From Candidatus Eisenbergiella stercoravium (GTDB taxonomy: Bacteria > Bacillota > Clostridia > Lachnospirales > Lachnospiraceae): 64,000 bases of DNA. This document shows positions 35,183-44,251 of the stretch, piece by piece. The position numbers and the translations under genes are program-made. The notes under the pieces are model-generated. The model had not been told where the DNA came from, searched no databases, and was given only the letters and a program-made list of their open reading frames with translations. Location: contig DXHY01000063.1 in NCBI GenBank assembly GCA_019113175.1, positions 1 to 64,000 of the forward strand. The letters are read 5' to 3'. The stretch's first letter is position 1. Every line of letters starts with the position of its first letter.

Positions 35183-36889
35183 ATGGAGAAGGGCGGAATG
35201 AAGAAACAGGCTCTTTTCCCCGGTATAAGGAAACCGGAATCCGGCAGAAGTACCGGCAGCGGGCTTGCGCGCCTGCTGCCGATTTTCTGTATTGTCCTGC
35301 TACTTGCCGGCTGCGGATACGGGACTGCGGACATGGCGGAGCGGACGGAAGAAACTGTGTCCCAGGGAGAGGATGTAACGAAGCGGACGGAATGGGAGAT
35401 CGTCATACCGGATGACAATTACCGGAACTATTATGAAATTTTTGTTTCCTCCTTTTATGATTCGGACGGGGACGGAACCGGGGATCTGAACGGCGTGGCG
35501 CAGAAGCTGGACTACATACAGGACATGGGCTTTACGGGCATCTGGCTCATGCCGGTGATGCCCTCCCCGACCTACCACAAATATGATGTGACGGATTACT
35601 GCGCCGTAGATGAGCGGTACGGCACGACGGAGGATTTCAGGCGGCTGGCGGAGGACTGCCGGGAGAGGAACATTCGCCTGATCATCGACATGCCCATCAA
35701 TCATACTTCCTCGGAGCATCCCTGGTTTCAGGCTGCCTGCGAATATCTCGCAGGGCTGGCGGCGGGGGAGGAGATTACCGGTGAAACCTGTCCATATGCG
35801 GAATATTATCATTTTTCCAGAGAACAGGAGAATGAGAATTATTATCCGGTGACGGGAACGGAGTGGTATTATGAAGGAGTTTTCTGGTCTGGCATGCCGG
35901 ATCTGAATCTGAAAAACGAAGCGGTGCGCGGGGAGCTGGAAAAGGCAGCTTCCTTCTGGATCGAACTCGGCGCGGAGGGTTTCCGGATGGATGCGGTCAT
36001 GCATTATGAAGAAAACGATACGGCCTTTAATACGGAGGTACTGCGCTGGCTGTATGATTACTGCCTGCAGCAGAATCCGGACTTTTATATGGTGTCGGAG
36101 GTCTGGGCAGGAGAAAAGACCATCGCGGATTATTACGGAAGCGGCACGCCGTCCCTGTTCAATTTTGACCTGGCGGATGCGGAAGGAAAGCTGATTAAGG
36201 CGGCAAGAGGGAAATACAGCGCGGAAAGCCTGGCGGATGCCATGCTCCTGTATCAGGAGGATTTTTCCGCCCAAAATTCCGGGTGGATCGATGCCCCTTT
36301 TCTCACCAACCATGATATGGGACGGACGGCGAATGCGCTGATCTCGGATGAGAATGACGTCAAGATGGCCGGCGGGCTGCTCCTGACGATGGGAGGGAGC
36401 CCCTTCGTTTATTACGGTGAAGAGATCGGCATGCGAAGCAAAGGAACAAAGGATGAAAACAAAAGGCTTTCCATGTACTGGTCGGACACCGATGAAATGG
36501 GGCAGACGCTGGATCCGCCCGGGGCGGATGAGGGGATCGGTTCCGCATTCGGAAGCGTGGAGGAGCAGCTTTTGGATGAGACATCGATTCTGAACTATTA
36601 CAGAAGGGCTCTACGGCTCCGCAATGAAAATCCGGAGATCGCAAGGGGAACGGCGGAGAAGGTGGAGGCTCTTTGTAATGAGCAGCAGGCGGTCATTCTG
36701 AAAACATGGGAAGACAGCAGCATTGCGATCGTATATAATATTTCTGATGAGGAAGCGGAAATCGACCTGAAGGAAGGCGGGCTGGAAGAAAGGGAAATTC
36801 GGGGAAACCTGACGTTGAACGGAGAAGAGATCGTGCGGATGCAGGATGTGCTCTGTATGCCCGGGCAGTCGGTCTGTATTCTGAAATGA
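35183..36889 (+). CDS. GH13 alpha-amylase family lipoprotein
   Basis: This secreted enzyme (568 aa, or 563 aa from the ATG at 35198) has a signal peptide with lipobox LLLAGC and so is anchored outside the membrane. The GH13 barrel shows YYEIFVSSFYDSDGDGTGDLNG, the region II motif GFRMDAVMHY with the nucleophile Asp, region III SEVWAGE with the acid/base Glu, and region IV FLTNHDMGR with the third Asp. It resembles enzymes of the neopullulanase/oligo-1,6-glucosidase side of GH13, acting on maltodextrins. Cleavage products would pass to the MalE-like protein encoded upstream. Both candidate starts have modest ribosome sites. Confidence 0.9.
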   Translation: MEKGGMKKQALFPGIRKPESGRSTGSGLARLLPIFCIVLLLAGCGYGTADMAERTEETVSQGEDVTKRTEWEIVIPDDNYRNYYEIFVSSFYDSDGDGTGDLNGVAQKLDYIQDMGFTGIWLMPVMPSPTYHKYDVTDYCAVDERYGTTEDFRRLAEDCRERNIRLIIDMPINHTSSEHPWFQAACEYLAGLAAGEEITGETCPYAEYYHFSREQENENYYPVTGTEWYYEGVFWSGMPDLNLKNEAVRGELEKAASFWIELGAEGFRMDAVMHYEENDTAFNTEVLRWLYDYCLQQNPDFYMVSEVWAGEKTIADYYGSGTPSLFNFDLADAEGKLIKAARGKYSAESLADAMLLYQEDFSAQNSGWIDAPFLTNHDMGRTANALISDENDVKMAGGLLLTMGGSPFVYYGEEIGMRSKGTKDENKRLSMYWSDTDEMGQTLDPPGADEGIGSAFGSVEEQLLDETSILNYYRRALRLRNENPEIARGTAEKVEALCNEQQAVILKTWEDSSIAIVYNISDEEAEIDLKEGGLEEREIRGNLTLNGEEIVRMQDVLCMPGQSVCILK

Positions 36890-36904
36890 GCTGGAGGATA
36901 GCGG

Positions 36905-38653
36905 ATGAAACGGAAAATCTTCTGTTTGATTATGGTTTTGTGCATGCTGGGCGGGTGCGCGCAGGCGGGCGGGAAAAACGGCGGCGCTGCAGAAGAAACG
37001 CCGGTTGAGGAGGAACAGGCCGGGAGCGGACTGACGCAAGATCAGCCGGCCGGAGAAGATTTATCCCGGGACTGCTTCGATGAGGATAATCTGTCCTGGG
37101 AAGAGGCTGCATTAACGCCATATGGAAAATATCCCTCTCTGGTGACCTATACATTGGGAAAGATGACCGGAGAAAACAACTCCAACATGCCGGAGGGCGA
37201 TACCTATGAAAATAACGTTTACACCCGCTATCTCCGGGAAGCGCTGAACATCCAGAACGAGGATGTTTTTGAGGAGAGCGAGGAGCAGTACACCACCAAT
37301 GTGAGAATGGCGATCGCTTCAAAGGAACTGCCTGATGTGATGGTGATAGAGGATCGTCAGACGCTGGTTGAGCTGGCCCGAAAGGGAATGATCGCGGATC
37401 TTTCTCAGGCATTTGAGGACTGCGCCAGCAACCGGCTGATCGAGATGTATGACAGCTATGAGGTGTCCGCGCTGGATTCGGCAATGGTGGACGGAAAGCT
37501 GATGGCCCTTCCGGAGCCGAGTTTCGTGGACGGGCCGAATCTGCTGTGGCTCCGGAAGGACTGGATGGACGAGCTGGGGCTTGAGGAGCCGGAAACGGTG
37601 GAGGACGCCATAGAAATTATCCGCGCCTTTGTGGAAAAGGATCCGGGAGGAAACGGGGCAGGAAATACCATCGGTCTGGTCTGTCACGGAGACCTGACGG
37701 GAGAGAGCGGCTACAATTATGAGTTTCAGCTGGATCCTGTTTTTTCTTCCTTTAATGCATTCCCCAAGCAGTGGGTGCTGGACGCTGAGGGAAATGTGGC
37801 TTACGGCTCCGTACAGCCGGAGGCGAAGGAAGCGCTGGGATATCTGAGGGGGCTGTATGAGGAAGGCGTGCTGGATGAGAATTTCATGCTTCGGAATATG
37901 ACCAACATCGCCGAGCTGGTGGTGTCCGGACAGTGCGGCTCCTTTTTCGGACCCTGGTGGGCGCCGAACAATCCGCTGATGGATGCCAGACGGGAGAATC
38001 CGGACGCGGAGTGGAAACCCTATCTGCTGTCCACCACGGAGGATGGGAAGATAAGGTACTACGATCAGGAGGCCAGCTATAAATACGTGGTGGTGAGTGC
38101 GGATTTTGAACATCCGGAAATCGTGTTCAAGATGGCGAGCGTCATGTTTGACAAAATGCGCTATGAGGATACGTCAAATGAGGGGCTGGAGGAATATTTT
38201 CAGATCAATGTGGATTCCACGGCCCGTCCGCTCTCCATCAATATCGACTACAGCGATGCGCTCCATCGATGCTATGAGCAGCTTGAAGCCGCGCTGGACG
38301 GAGAACTGCGCCCGGATGAGCTTCAGATTCTGGAGCATTCCTATTATGAAAAATGCGCGGCCTATCTGGAGCATCCGGATACGGCTGATGCGGAGGAGTG
38401 GGCGGCCTATATGTCCCGGATCGAGGCCTGTTCCCTTCTGGATGAAGAAAAGCTTTCGGTGATCAGCCCCATTTTTTCCGGGGAGACGGAGACCATGGGA
38501 GAAGCGTGGCAGACTCTTGAGAAACTGGAAAAAAAGGCTTATCTGCGTATCATTTCCGGGGAGGAGGGGCTGGATTATTTTGATACTTTTGTGGAGGAAT
38601 GGATGGAGCAGGGCGGGGAACAGATCACGCAGGAGGTGCGGGAGACGCTCTAG
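36905..38653 (+). CDS. Large extracellular solute-binding lipoprotein
   Basis: The 582-aa lipoprotein has a signal peptide with lipobox MLGGC (Cys18), an acidic linker, and a family 1 solute-binding fold of the LipO-like type (length over 550 aa; DVMVIEDRQTLVELARKGMIADLSQAFEDCAS, WLRKDWMDELGLEEPETVEDAIEIIRAF, FFGPWWAPNNPLM). These often pair with YtcP/LplB-type permeases, but none are adjacent. It lies 15 nt after the amylase gene, ending the operon. It may bind a different oligosaccharide or supply the sensor kinase with ligand; that is speculation. Confidence 0.85.
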   Translation: MKRKIFCLIMVLCMLGGCAQAGGKNGGAAEETPVEEEQAGSGLTQDQPAGEDLSRDCFDEDNLSWEEAALTPYGKYPSLVTYTLGKMTGENNSNMPEGDTYENNVYTRYLREALNIQNEDVFEESEEQYTTNVRMAIASKELPDVMVIEDRQTLVELARKGMIADLSQAFEDCASNRLIEMYDSYEVSALDSAMVDGKLMALPEPSFVDGPNLLWLRKDWMDELGLEEPETVEDAIEIIRAFVEKDPGGNGAGNTIGLVCHGDLTGESGYNYEFQLDPVFSSFNAFPKQWVLDAEGNVAYGSVQPEAKEALGYLRGLYEEGVLDENFMLRNMTNIAELVVSGQCGSFFGPWWAPNNPLMDARRENPDAEWKPYLLSTTEDGKIRYYDQEASYKYVVVSADFEHPEIVFKMASVMFDKMRYEDTSNEGLEEYFQINVDSTARPLSINIDYSDALHRCYEQLEAALDGELRPDELQILEHSYYEKCAAYLEHPDTADAEEWAAYMSRIEACSLLDEEKLSVISPIFSGETETMGEAWQTLEKLEKKAYLRIISGEEGLDYFDTFVEEWMEQGGEQITQEVRETL

Positions 38654-38735
38654 CATTGTGCGGACTTCGATGGCTTTGAAGGTAAGAAACCGGATGGAGG
38701 CAATGGAACATGTAACTATAAGGATAAACTGTTTT

Positions 38736-38761
38736 CGGGCCTGTTCTCAGGCCCGTTTTTT
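38736..38761 (+). terminator. Terminator of the maltodextrin operon
   Basis: CGGGCCTG (38736-38743) and CAGGCCCG (38748-38755) enclose TTCT and are followed by TTTTTT. Confidence 0.93.
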
Positions 38762-38804
38762 CGGCTCTTTTCCGGCAGAAGTATTCGGCTTTGCAACATA
38801 AATC

Positions 38805-38833
38805 TTGTGTATTTCAGCTTCATTGCGTATAAT
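38805..38833 (+). promoter_or_regulatory. Promoter of the thioesterase operon
   Basis: TTGTGT at 38805-38810 and a perfect TATAAT at 38828-38833 have 17 bp between them, 64 nt before the thioesterase start. Confidence 0.8.
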
Positions 38834-38897
38834 AGAGAAGATGAGCCGGAAAATGAAAATGCTGTGTACGGCAGAACAGGATGAGGAAGAAGGACAT

Positions 38898-39614
38898 ATG
38901 TATACATTTCAGTCACAGGTCAGATACAGCGAGCTGGATGCGGATGGAAAGCTTTCCATCGCTTCCATCGTAGATTATTTTCAGGACTGTTCCACCTTTC
39001 AGTCGGAGGAGCTGGGTGTGGGAATCGAGTATCTGAACCGGACAGGAATGCTCTGGGTGATGTCCTACTGGCAGATTGTGATCGACAGATACCCGAAGCT
39101 GTGTGAAAGGATTACCATCGGGACATTCCCCTATGAATTTAAGGGATTTTTGGGATACCGGAACTTTTTTATTGCGGATGAAGCGGGAGAGAAAATTGTG
39201 CGCGCCAATTCCATCTGGACGCTGATGGATATGAAAGCGGGCAGACCGGCGAGACCTACGAAGGAAATGGTGGATGCCTACCGGCTGGAAGAGAAGCTGG
39301 ACATGAACTATGAGCCGCGCAAAATCCGGTTTGACCGGGAGGGAGAGAAGCATCCTGTTATTTTTGTGGGAAAACAGCATCTGGACAGCAATCATCATGT
39401 GAATAACGGGCAGTACATCCACATGGCACAGGATTATCTGCCGGAGGGCTTTGAGATCGGACAGATGCGGGCGGAATATAAAAAGTCGGCTCTTTTAAAC
39501 GACTGTATTGTGCCGGAAGCCTTTGTGGAGGAGGACCGGGTGGGCGTGTCTCTGTGCAGTGAAGAGGGAGAGCCCTATGCGATTGTGGAATTCAGACGAA
39601 AAGCAAGAGGTTGA
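38898..39614 (+). CDS. Acyl-ACP thioesterase
   Basis: The 238-aa protein is a FatA/FatB-type acyl-ACP thioesterase with tandem hot-dog domains. Diagnostic stretches are YSELDADGKLSIASIVDYFQDCSTFQSEELGVG at the N-terminus, IGTFPYEFKGFLGYRNF, and DSNHHVNNGQYIHMAQDYLP, which carries the conserved His/Asn pair. It releases fatty acids from acyl carrier protein or trims acyl chains in the cytosol. AAGGA lies 4 nt before the ATG at 38898; upstream in-frame codons overlap the promoter. The next gene follows 2 nt after the stop. Confidence 0.9.
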   Translation: MYTFQSQVRYSELDADGKLSIASIVDYFQDCSTFQSEELGVGIEYLNRTGMLWVMSYWQIVIDRYPKLCERITIGTFPYEFKGFLGYRNFFIADEAGEKIVRANSIWTLMDMKAGRPARPTKEMVDAYRLEEKLDMNYEPRKIRFDREGEKHPVIFVGKQHLDSNHHVNNGQYIHMAQDYLPEGFEIGQMRAEYKKSALLNDCIVPEAFVEEDRVGVSLCSEEGEPYAIVEFRRKARG

Positions 39615-39616
39615 GC

Positions 39617-40498
39617 ATGCGGATAGAGGTTGGAAAAAGACAGAAGCTTAAGGTCATAAAAAAGGTGGAGTTCGGAGTGTATCTCGCACCGGAGGCCGGT
39701 ACGCCCCGGGCCGTGGGGCCCAAAGCCGGTATGCCCCAGGATGGGGCGGAGGAACGGGTGCTGCTTCCCGCAAAGCAGGTGCCTGCGGGATGTTCGGTGG
39801 GAGACAAACTGGAGGTGTTCGTCTACCGGGATTCGAAGGACAGGCTGATCTCCACTACGGCACAGCCGGCTCTGTGCGTGGGAGAGGTTGCCGTGCTTAC
39901 AGTCGCACAGACGGGCAAGGTGGGCGCTTTTCTCTCCTGGGGGCTGGAAAAGGATCTTTTTCTGCCTTTCCGTGAGCAGACCATGCAGGTGAAGGCGGGA
40001 GACAGCTTCCCGGTCGCCCTGTATGTGGACAAGAGCGGCCGTCTGTGCGCGACGATGAAGATATATCACTATCTCAGGACGGACAGCCCCTATAAAAAGG
40101 ATGACCGGGTGACCGGATATCTTTATGAGGTAAGCAGACAGTTCGGCGCGTTTGTTGCCGTGGATGATAAATATTCCGCGCTGATTCCGCCGAGAGAAAT
40201 GTACGGACAGCTGCAGCCCGGCAGCAGAATCGAAGCGAGGGTGACCGCCGTTCATGAGGATGGCAAGCTGGACCTGAGCGTGCGGGATAAGGCTTATCTG
40301 ATGATCGGAAAGGATGCGGAACGGGTGATGGAAGCGGTCGAACGCTCCGGCGGGACGCTTCCCTTCAACGACAAGGCGGCTCCGGAGCTGATCCGGGCCA
40401 AAATGCAGATGAGCAAGAACGAGTTCAAGAGAGCCGTGGGACATCTTCTGAAAGAGGGAAAGGTGGAGATCACGGAGAATGGAATCCGGAAAAAATAA
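39617..40498 (+). CDS. CvfB-like S1 RNA-binding protein
   Basis: This 293-aa protein has several S1-type beta-barrel modules and a C-terminal winged-helix segment (MSKNEFKRAVGHLLKEGKVEI), the layout of CvfB (conserved virulence factor B, YitL). S1 signatures are VGAFLSWGLEKDLFLPF (about residues 97-113) and GAFVAVDDKYSALIPPREMYG. CvfB binds RNA and affects virulence gene expression in Staphylococcus; its role in Clostridia is unknown. A short repeat-like insert (PEAGTPRAVGPKAGMP) lies in the first module. It starts 2 nt after the thioesterase stop. Confidence 0.87.
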   Translation: MRIEVGKRQKLKVIKKVEFGVYLAPEAGTPRAVGPKAGMPQDGAEERVLLPAKQVPAGCSVGDKLEVFVYRDSKDRLISTTAQPALCVGEVAVLTVAQTGKVGAFLSWGLEKDLFLPFREQTMQVKAGDSFPVALYVDKSGRLCATMKIYHYLRTDSPYKKDDRVTGYLYEVSRQFGAFVAVDDKYSALIPPREMYGQLQPGSRIEARVTAVHEDGKLDLSVRDKAYLMIGKDAERVMEAVERSGGTLPFNDKAAPELIRAKMQMSKNEFKRAVGHLLKEGKVEITENGIRKK

Positions 40499-40548
40499 GG
40501 GCGGCCGTCGGAAAGGCTGACACTGCGCGGGGAAAGAAGGAATTACGG

Positions 40549-41463
40549 ATGAATTACAGAAAAGCGAACCTGGGCTTTTTGGGAATGGTGCTTCTGCATT
40601 TTGCGGTGGTCATTGTGCTTCTGGTCGGAAGAATTACGTCCATGAGCATTCTGATGAACCTTTTTCTGAGTGAAATGCTGCTGGTGGTTCCTGCCCTTAC
40701 CGCGCTTCTGGCTTCGCGGGAAAAACCGGGCCGGGTATTATGCTTTCACGGACTTAAATTTACATCGGTTCTGATGGTCGTGGTGTTCACCTTTCTGATG
40801 GGGCCCCTGACGACATTTCTGAACGCGGTGAGCATGCTGTTTGTGGACAATGCGGTGACGGACATGAGCGGACAGGTGCTGGAATATCCTTTCCCGGTCA
40901 TGCTTTTCATGATGGCTGTTTTCGGACCGGTATGCGAGGAGCTTGCCTTCAGGGGAATTCTTTACAGGGGATATCTGAAGAGCGGAAACGCATTGAAGGC
41001 GGTTCTGCTTTCTTCTCTTCTGTTCGGGCTGATCCACATGAATTTCAATCAGGCGCCCTATGCGTTTGCGCTGGGCGTCGCCATGGCGCTTCTGATGGAG
41101 GCCACGGGAAGTCTGCTGGCACCCATCCTGATGCACATGGTCTTTAATGCGCAGTCGGTTGTCCTGATGTATGTATATGACCGCTTTTTCCCGTGGCTTC
41201 TGGAGGAGCAGGCGCAGCAGATCATGGGACCGGAGGAGCTTCTTCCCACGATCTGCGTCTATCTGGTGCTCGCGCTGGTATGCACTGCCCTTGCGGGCTG
41301 CGTGCTGGTATGGCTGTGCAGGAATGAGGGCCGGCAGGAATATATCCGGTGGCTCTGGCAGGAAGGAAAAGGCGGCGGAAAAAAGGGGAAGGTTGCAGGC
41401 GCCCCCCTGATTGTGGGTATAGTACTCTGCCTTGCCTACATGATTCTGCTGGCGCTTTTATAA
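40549..41463 (+). CDS. CPBP family intramembrane metalloprotease
   Basis: The 304-aa membrane protein carries the CPBP (CAAX protease and bacteriocin-processing) motifs: CEELAFRGILYRGYL with the EExxxR element, and FGLIHMNFNQAPYAF with a metal-binding His; a further conserved HMVFNAQS lies nearby. About eight membrane helices are visible. Members cleave within the membrane or protect against self-made peptides; the substrate here is unknown. It lies 50 nt after the CvfB-like gene. Confidence 0.9.
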   Translation: MNYRKANLGFLGMVLLHFAVVIVLLVGRITSMSILMNLFLSEMLLVVPALTALLASREKPGRVLCFHGLKFTSVLMVVVFTFLMGPLTTFLNAVSMLFVDNAVTDMSGQVLEYPFPVMLFMMAVFGPVCEELAFRGILYRGYLKSGNALKAVLLSSLLFGLIHMNFNQAPYAFALGVAMALLMEATGSLLAPILMHMVFNAQSVVLMYVYDRFFPWLLEEQAQQIMGPEELLPTICVYLVLALVCTALAGCVLVWLCRNEGRQEYIRWLWQEGKGGGKKGKVAGAPLIVGIVLCLAYMILLALL

Positions 41464-41476
41464 AAATGGAGAAGGT

Positions 41477-42160
41477 ATGCAGAAGTTTACGATTCTGGGG
41501 ATTACCCTGTATGACTACGGAGCGCGGGAGGCGCTCCGCAATACGGACCGTTTTCTGGGAAGCGGGGGACTGAATACGGTCGCCTATATTTCCAGCGCTC
41601 AGATCGCACAGGCTTCCAGGGATGAGGAGCTCAAGGAAAGCGTGGAGCAGCTGGATATGACGCTCTGCACGGAACCGGACCTGCTGGAGGCGGCCGGAAT
41701 CGCGGCGAGAAGCAGAATCCGGGAAATTGATGAAAAGATTTATCTGAGGGAGCTCCTGCGTAAGCTTTACAGAAACCGCAACAGAGTCTACCTTCTGGCG
41801 GATACACAGTCCGAGCTGGAAATGCTGGAGGAGCTTATTCAGGAATATCAGGGAAATCTGTATATTCAGGGCCGGGGGGCGTATGAGCTGTTTGACAGAC
41901 GGCCGGAACGGCTGGTGAATGAACTGAATGATGTCGTTCCGGATGCGGTTTTGTCCAGAATGCCATGGCCGGAGGATATTACCCTGATGAAGGAGTATGG
42001 TCAGTATGTGAACGCCCGTCTCTGGGTATCCCTTCCGTATGGTGCTGTATCCTGGATACAGAATCCATCATTTCTGGCGAGGATCAGGAGAAGATTTCAT
42101 TACAGGATTTTTGAAAAAAGAGTACAGGAATACAATCATAAGGAGACGGGCGCAAAATAA
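41477..42160 (+). CDS. Divergent WecG/TagA/CpsF-like protein
   Basis: The 227-aa protein looks like a remote member of the WecG/TagA/CpsF glycosyltransferase fold. The N-terminal TILGITLYDYGAREALRNTDRFL matches the pattern at the start of TagA; VYLLADTQSELEMLEELIQEYQGNLYIQGRGAYELFD fits the GxP-like loop region; and LVNELNDVVPDAVLSRMPWPED matches the IN..PDiLlVglG.P segment. Key glycine and aspartate positions of TagA are not clearly kept (CTEPD where an aDG motif is expected), so substrate and activity are doubtful. It lies 13 nt after the CPBP gene. Confidence 0.6.
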   Translation: MQKFTILGITLYDYGAREALRNTDRFLGSGGLNTVAYISSAQIAQASRDEELKESVEQLDMTLCTEPDLLEAAGIAARSRIREIDEKIYLRELLRKLYRNRNRVYLLADTQSELEMLEELIQEYQGNLYIQGRGAYELFDRRPERLVNELNDVVPDAVLSRMPWPEDITLMKEYGQYVNARLWVSLPYGAVSWIQNPSFLARIRRRFHYRIFEKRVQEYNHKETGAK

Positions 42161-42181
42161 TCGGGTGTCCGTCTTTTTTTA
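42144..42181 (+). terminator. Terminator after the TagA-like gene
   Basis: AGACGGGCGC (42144-42153) pairs with GTGTCCGTCT (42165-42174) using two wobbles, followed by TTTTTT. The stem overlaps the last codons of the gene. Confidence 0.75.
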
Positions 42182-42336
42182 TGGGAAATTAGAAAGAAAA
42201 GTGCATAAATTTTTTGAGATTCCTATAGATTTTTTTGTTGTTTTCCTTTAAAATGAAAAAAGGGTGTTACATAAAAAGTTTTGGCAGTTGTGAATTTTTT
42301 GTGAAAATTGCATAGGAGAAGGAGAGGGGTAAGAGC

Positions 42337-43425
42337 ATGATTTCAAACCAGATACTGCAGAGCACGATCGATGGTCTGCGTAGCATTGCAAGAGTAGAGC
42401 TGTGCGTGGTGGATGTGGACGGAAAAATCGCGGCTTCCACATCAGAGGAGATGGAGGAGCTTACGGATGCAGCGAGGGATTTCGCCAATTCTCCGGCGGA
42501 CAGCCAGGAGGTACAGGGCTGTCAGTTCTTTAAGGTATTTGATGAGATGCAGCTGGAGTATATCCTTGTGGCAGGGGGAGCCGGAGAGGATATCTACACC
42601 ATCGGCAAGATGGCGGCCTTCCAGATTCAAACGCTTCTTGTGGCTTACAAGGAGAGGTTTGACAAGGACAATTTCATCAAGAATCTGCTTCTTGACAATC
42701 TCCTGCTGGTGGACATCTACAGCCGCGCAAAGAAGCTCCGCATCCCTGTGGATGTGGACCGGACGGTCCTGCTCATTGAGGCGGACGACAACAGGGACGG
42801 AAACGTGCTTGAACTGGTGAGATCCGGCTTTGGAAGCAACAGCAGGGATTTCATCACCGCGGTGGATGAGAACAACGTGATCATCGTGAAGGAGCTGACG
42901 GAAGGAGAAGACTCCGGAGAGGTGAACCGGACGGCGGAGGCAGTCGGCGAATTCCTGAAGAAAGAGGGCATGACCGGCGTGCGGATTGCCTACGGAACCA
43001 CGGTGAAGGAGATCAAGGAGGTCAGCCGTTCCTATAAGGAAGCGAAGATGGCCCTGGATGTGGGAAAAATTTTCTTTGACGAACGGGACATTATCGCATA
43101 CAATGAATTAGGTATCGGAAGGCTGATCTATCAGCTTCCCATCCCGCTCTGCAAGATGTTCATCAGGGAAATCTTCGGGGGAAAGAGCCCGGACGATTTT
43201 GATGAAGAGACGCTTACCACGATCAACAAGTTTTTTGAAAACAGCCTGAATGTTTCAGAAACCAGCCGTCAGCTTTTTATTCACCGAAACACCCTGGTGT
43301 ACCGGCTGGACAAGTTGCAGAAGAGTACGGGGCTGGATCTGAGAGTTTTTGAGGATGCAATTACTTTCAAAATTGCGCTGATGGTGGTAAAGTATATGAA
43401 GTACATGGAAACATTTGAATATTAA
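42337..43425 (+). CDS. PucR/CdaR family transcriptional regulator
   Basis: This 362-aa regulator has an N-terminal sensory region starting MISNQILQSTIDGLRSIARVELCVVD (diacid-recognition-like), a GGDEF-like middle (VRIAYGTTVKEIKEVSRSYKEAKMALDVGK) and the C-terminal PucR helix-turn-helix (LNVSETSRQLFIHRNTLVYRLDKLQKSTGLDL). The family includes sugar-diacid and purine regulators (CdaR, PucR). No diacid pathway is nearby, so its targets are unknown. It has an AT-rich 5' region of about 175 bp without a clear promoter and precedes ftsE. Confidence 0.88.
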   Translation: MISNQILQSTIDGLRSIARVELCVVDVDGKIAASTSEEMEELTDAARDFANSPADSQEVQGCQFFKVFDEMQLEYILVAGGAGEDIYTIGKMAAFQIQTLLVAYKERFDKDNFIKNLLLDNLLLVDIYSRAKKLRIPVDVDRTVLLIEADDNRDGNVLELVRSGFGSNSRDFITAVDENNVIIVKELTEGEDSGEVNRTAEAVGEFLKKEGMTGVRIAYGTTVKEIKEVSRSYKEAKMALDVGKIFFDERDIIAYNELGIGRLIYQLPIPLCKMFIREIFGGKSPDDFDEETLTTINKFFENSLNVSETSRQLFIHRNTLVYRLDKLQKSTGLDLRVFEDAITFKIALMVVKYMKYMETFEY

Positions 43426-43443
43426 ACCGCGGCTTTCCTGCGG

Positions 43444-43477
43444 GTATGCCCCGATGCACAGCTGTACCGGGGCATGC
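43444..43477 (+). other. Hairpin before ftsE
   Basis: GTATGCCCCG (43444-43453) pairs with CGGGGCATGC (43468-43477) with one wobble. No T-run follows; it may stabilise the upstream mRNA end. Confidence 0.45.
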
Positions 43478-43510
43478 GTATGGAAGCGCAGGACGAAAGA
43501 GGTACATAAG

Positions 43511-44251
43511 TTGGGACTTTTTGGTGCGAAAAGGACAAGGCGGAGAATCCGCGATGACGGCTCGCTCATCGTGCTGGATAAGGTGAGCAAGAGCTATGAG
43601 ACGGGAGCTCCGGCATTAAACGGCGTAAATCTGCGCGTGAAGAAGGGGGAATTTGTATTTATTGTGGGAGACAGCGGCTCGGGGAAATCCACTCTGATCA
43701 AGCTGCTTTTGCGGGAGCTGCTTCCCACGTCTGGAACCATTCTGGTAAACGGACAGAATGTGGCGCATCTGAAACGGCGCCAGATTCCCAAATACAGGAG
43801 AAAGCTGGGAATCGTATTCCAGGATTTCCGTCTGCTCAAGGACAGGAACGTGTATGAAAACGTGGCCTTCGCGCAGCGTGTCATTCAGGTTCCAACAAGG
43901 GAAATCAGAAGAAATGTGCCCGCCATTCTGGCGACCGTGGGACTCGCGGGAAAATATAAAGCGAAGCCCAAGCAGCTTTCCGGAGGAGAGCAGCAGAGGG
44001 TGGCGCTCGCCAGAGCGCTGATCAATAAGCCGCCGATTCTGCTCGCGGACGAACCGACAGGAAATCTGGACCCCAAGAATTCGTGGGAGATCATGAAGCT
44101 TCTGGAGAAGATCAACGAGGGCGGAACCACGATTCTGGTGGTAACGCACAACCGGGAAATCGTCAATGAGATGAAGAAAAGGGTGGTCACGATGAAAAAG
44201 GGCGTAATCGTGAGCGACGAAGAACAGGGCGGTTATATCGATGAGAATTAG
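43511..44251 (+). CDS. ftsE: Cell division ATP-binding protein FtsE
   Basis: The 246-aa ABC ATPase is FtsE, which with FtsX transmits ATP hydrolysis to extracellular peptidoglycan hydrolases. It shows VLDKVSKSYETGAPALNGVNL, Walker A VGDSGSGKSTLIKLLLREL, the Q-loop in IVFQDFRLLKDRNVYENVAF, signature LSGGEQQRVALARAL, Walker B ILLADEPTGNLDP and the switch His in LVVTHN. The start is taken as TTG at 43511, 8 nt after AAAGAGG; there is an N-terminal basic extension of about 20 residues. It overlaps ftsX by 11 nt. Confidence 0.94.
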   Translation: MGLFGAKRTRRRIRDDGSLIVLDKVSKSYETGAPALNGVNLRVKKGEFVFIVGDSGSGKSTLIKLLLRELLPTSGTILVNGQNVAHLKRRQIPKYRRKLGIVFQDFRLLKDRNVYENVAFAQRVIQVPTREIRRNVPAILATVGLAGKYKAKPKQLSGGEQQRVALARALINKPPILLADEPTGNLDPKNSWEIMKLLEKINEGGTTILVVTHNREIVNEMKKRVVTMKKGVIVSDEEQGGYIDEN

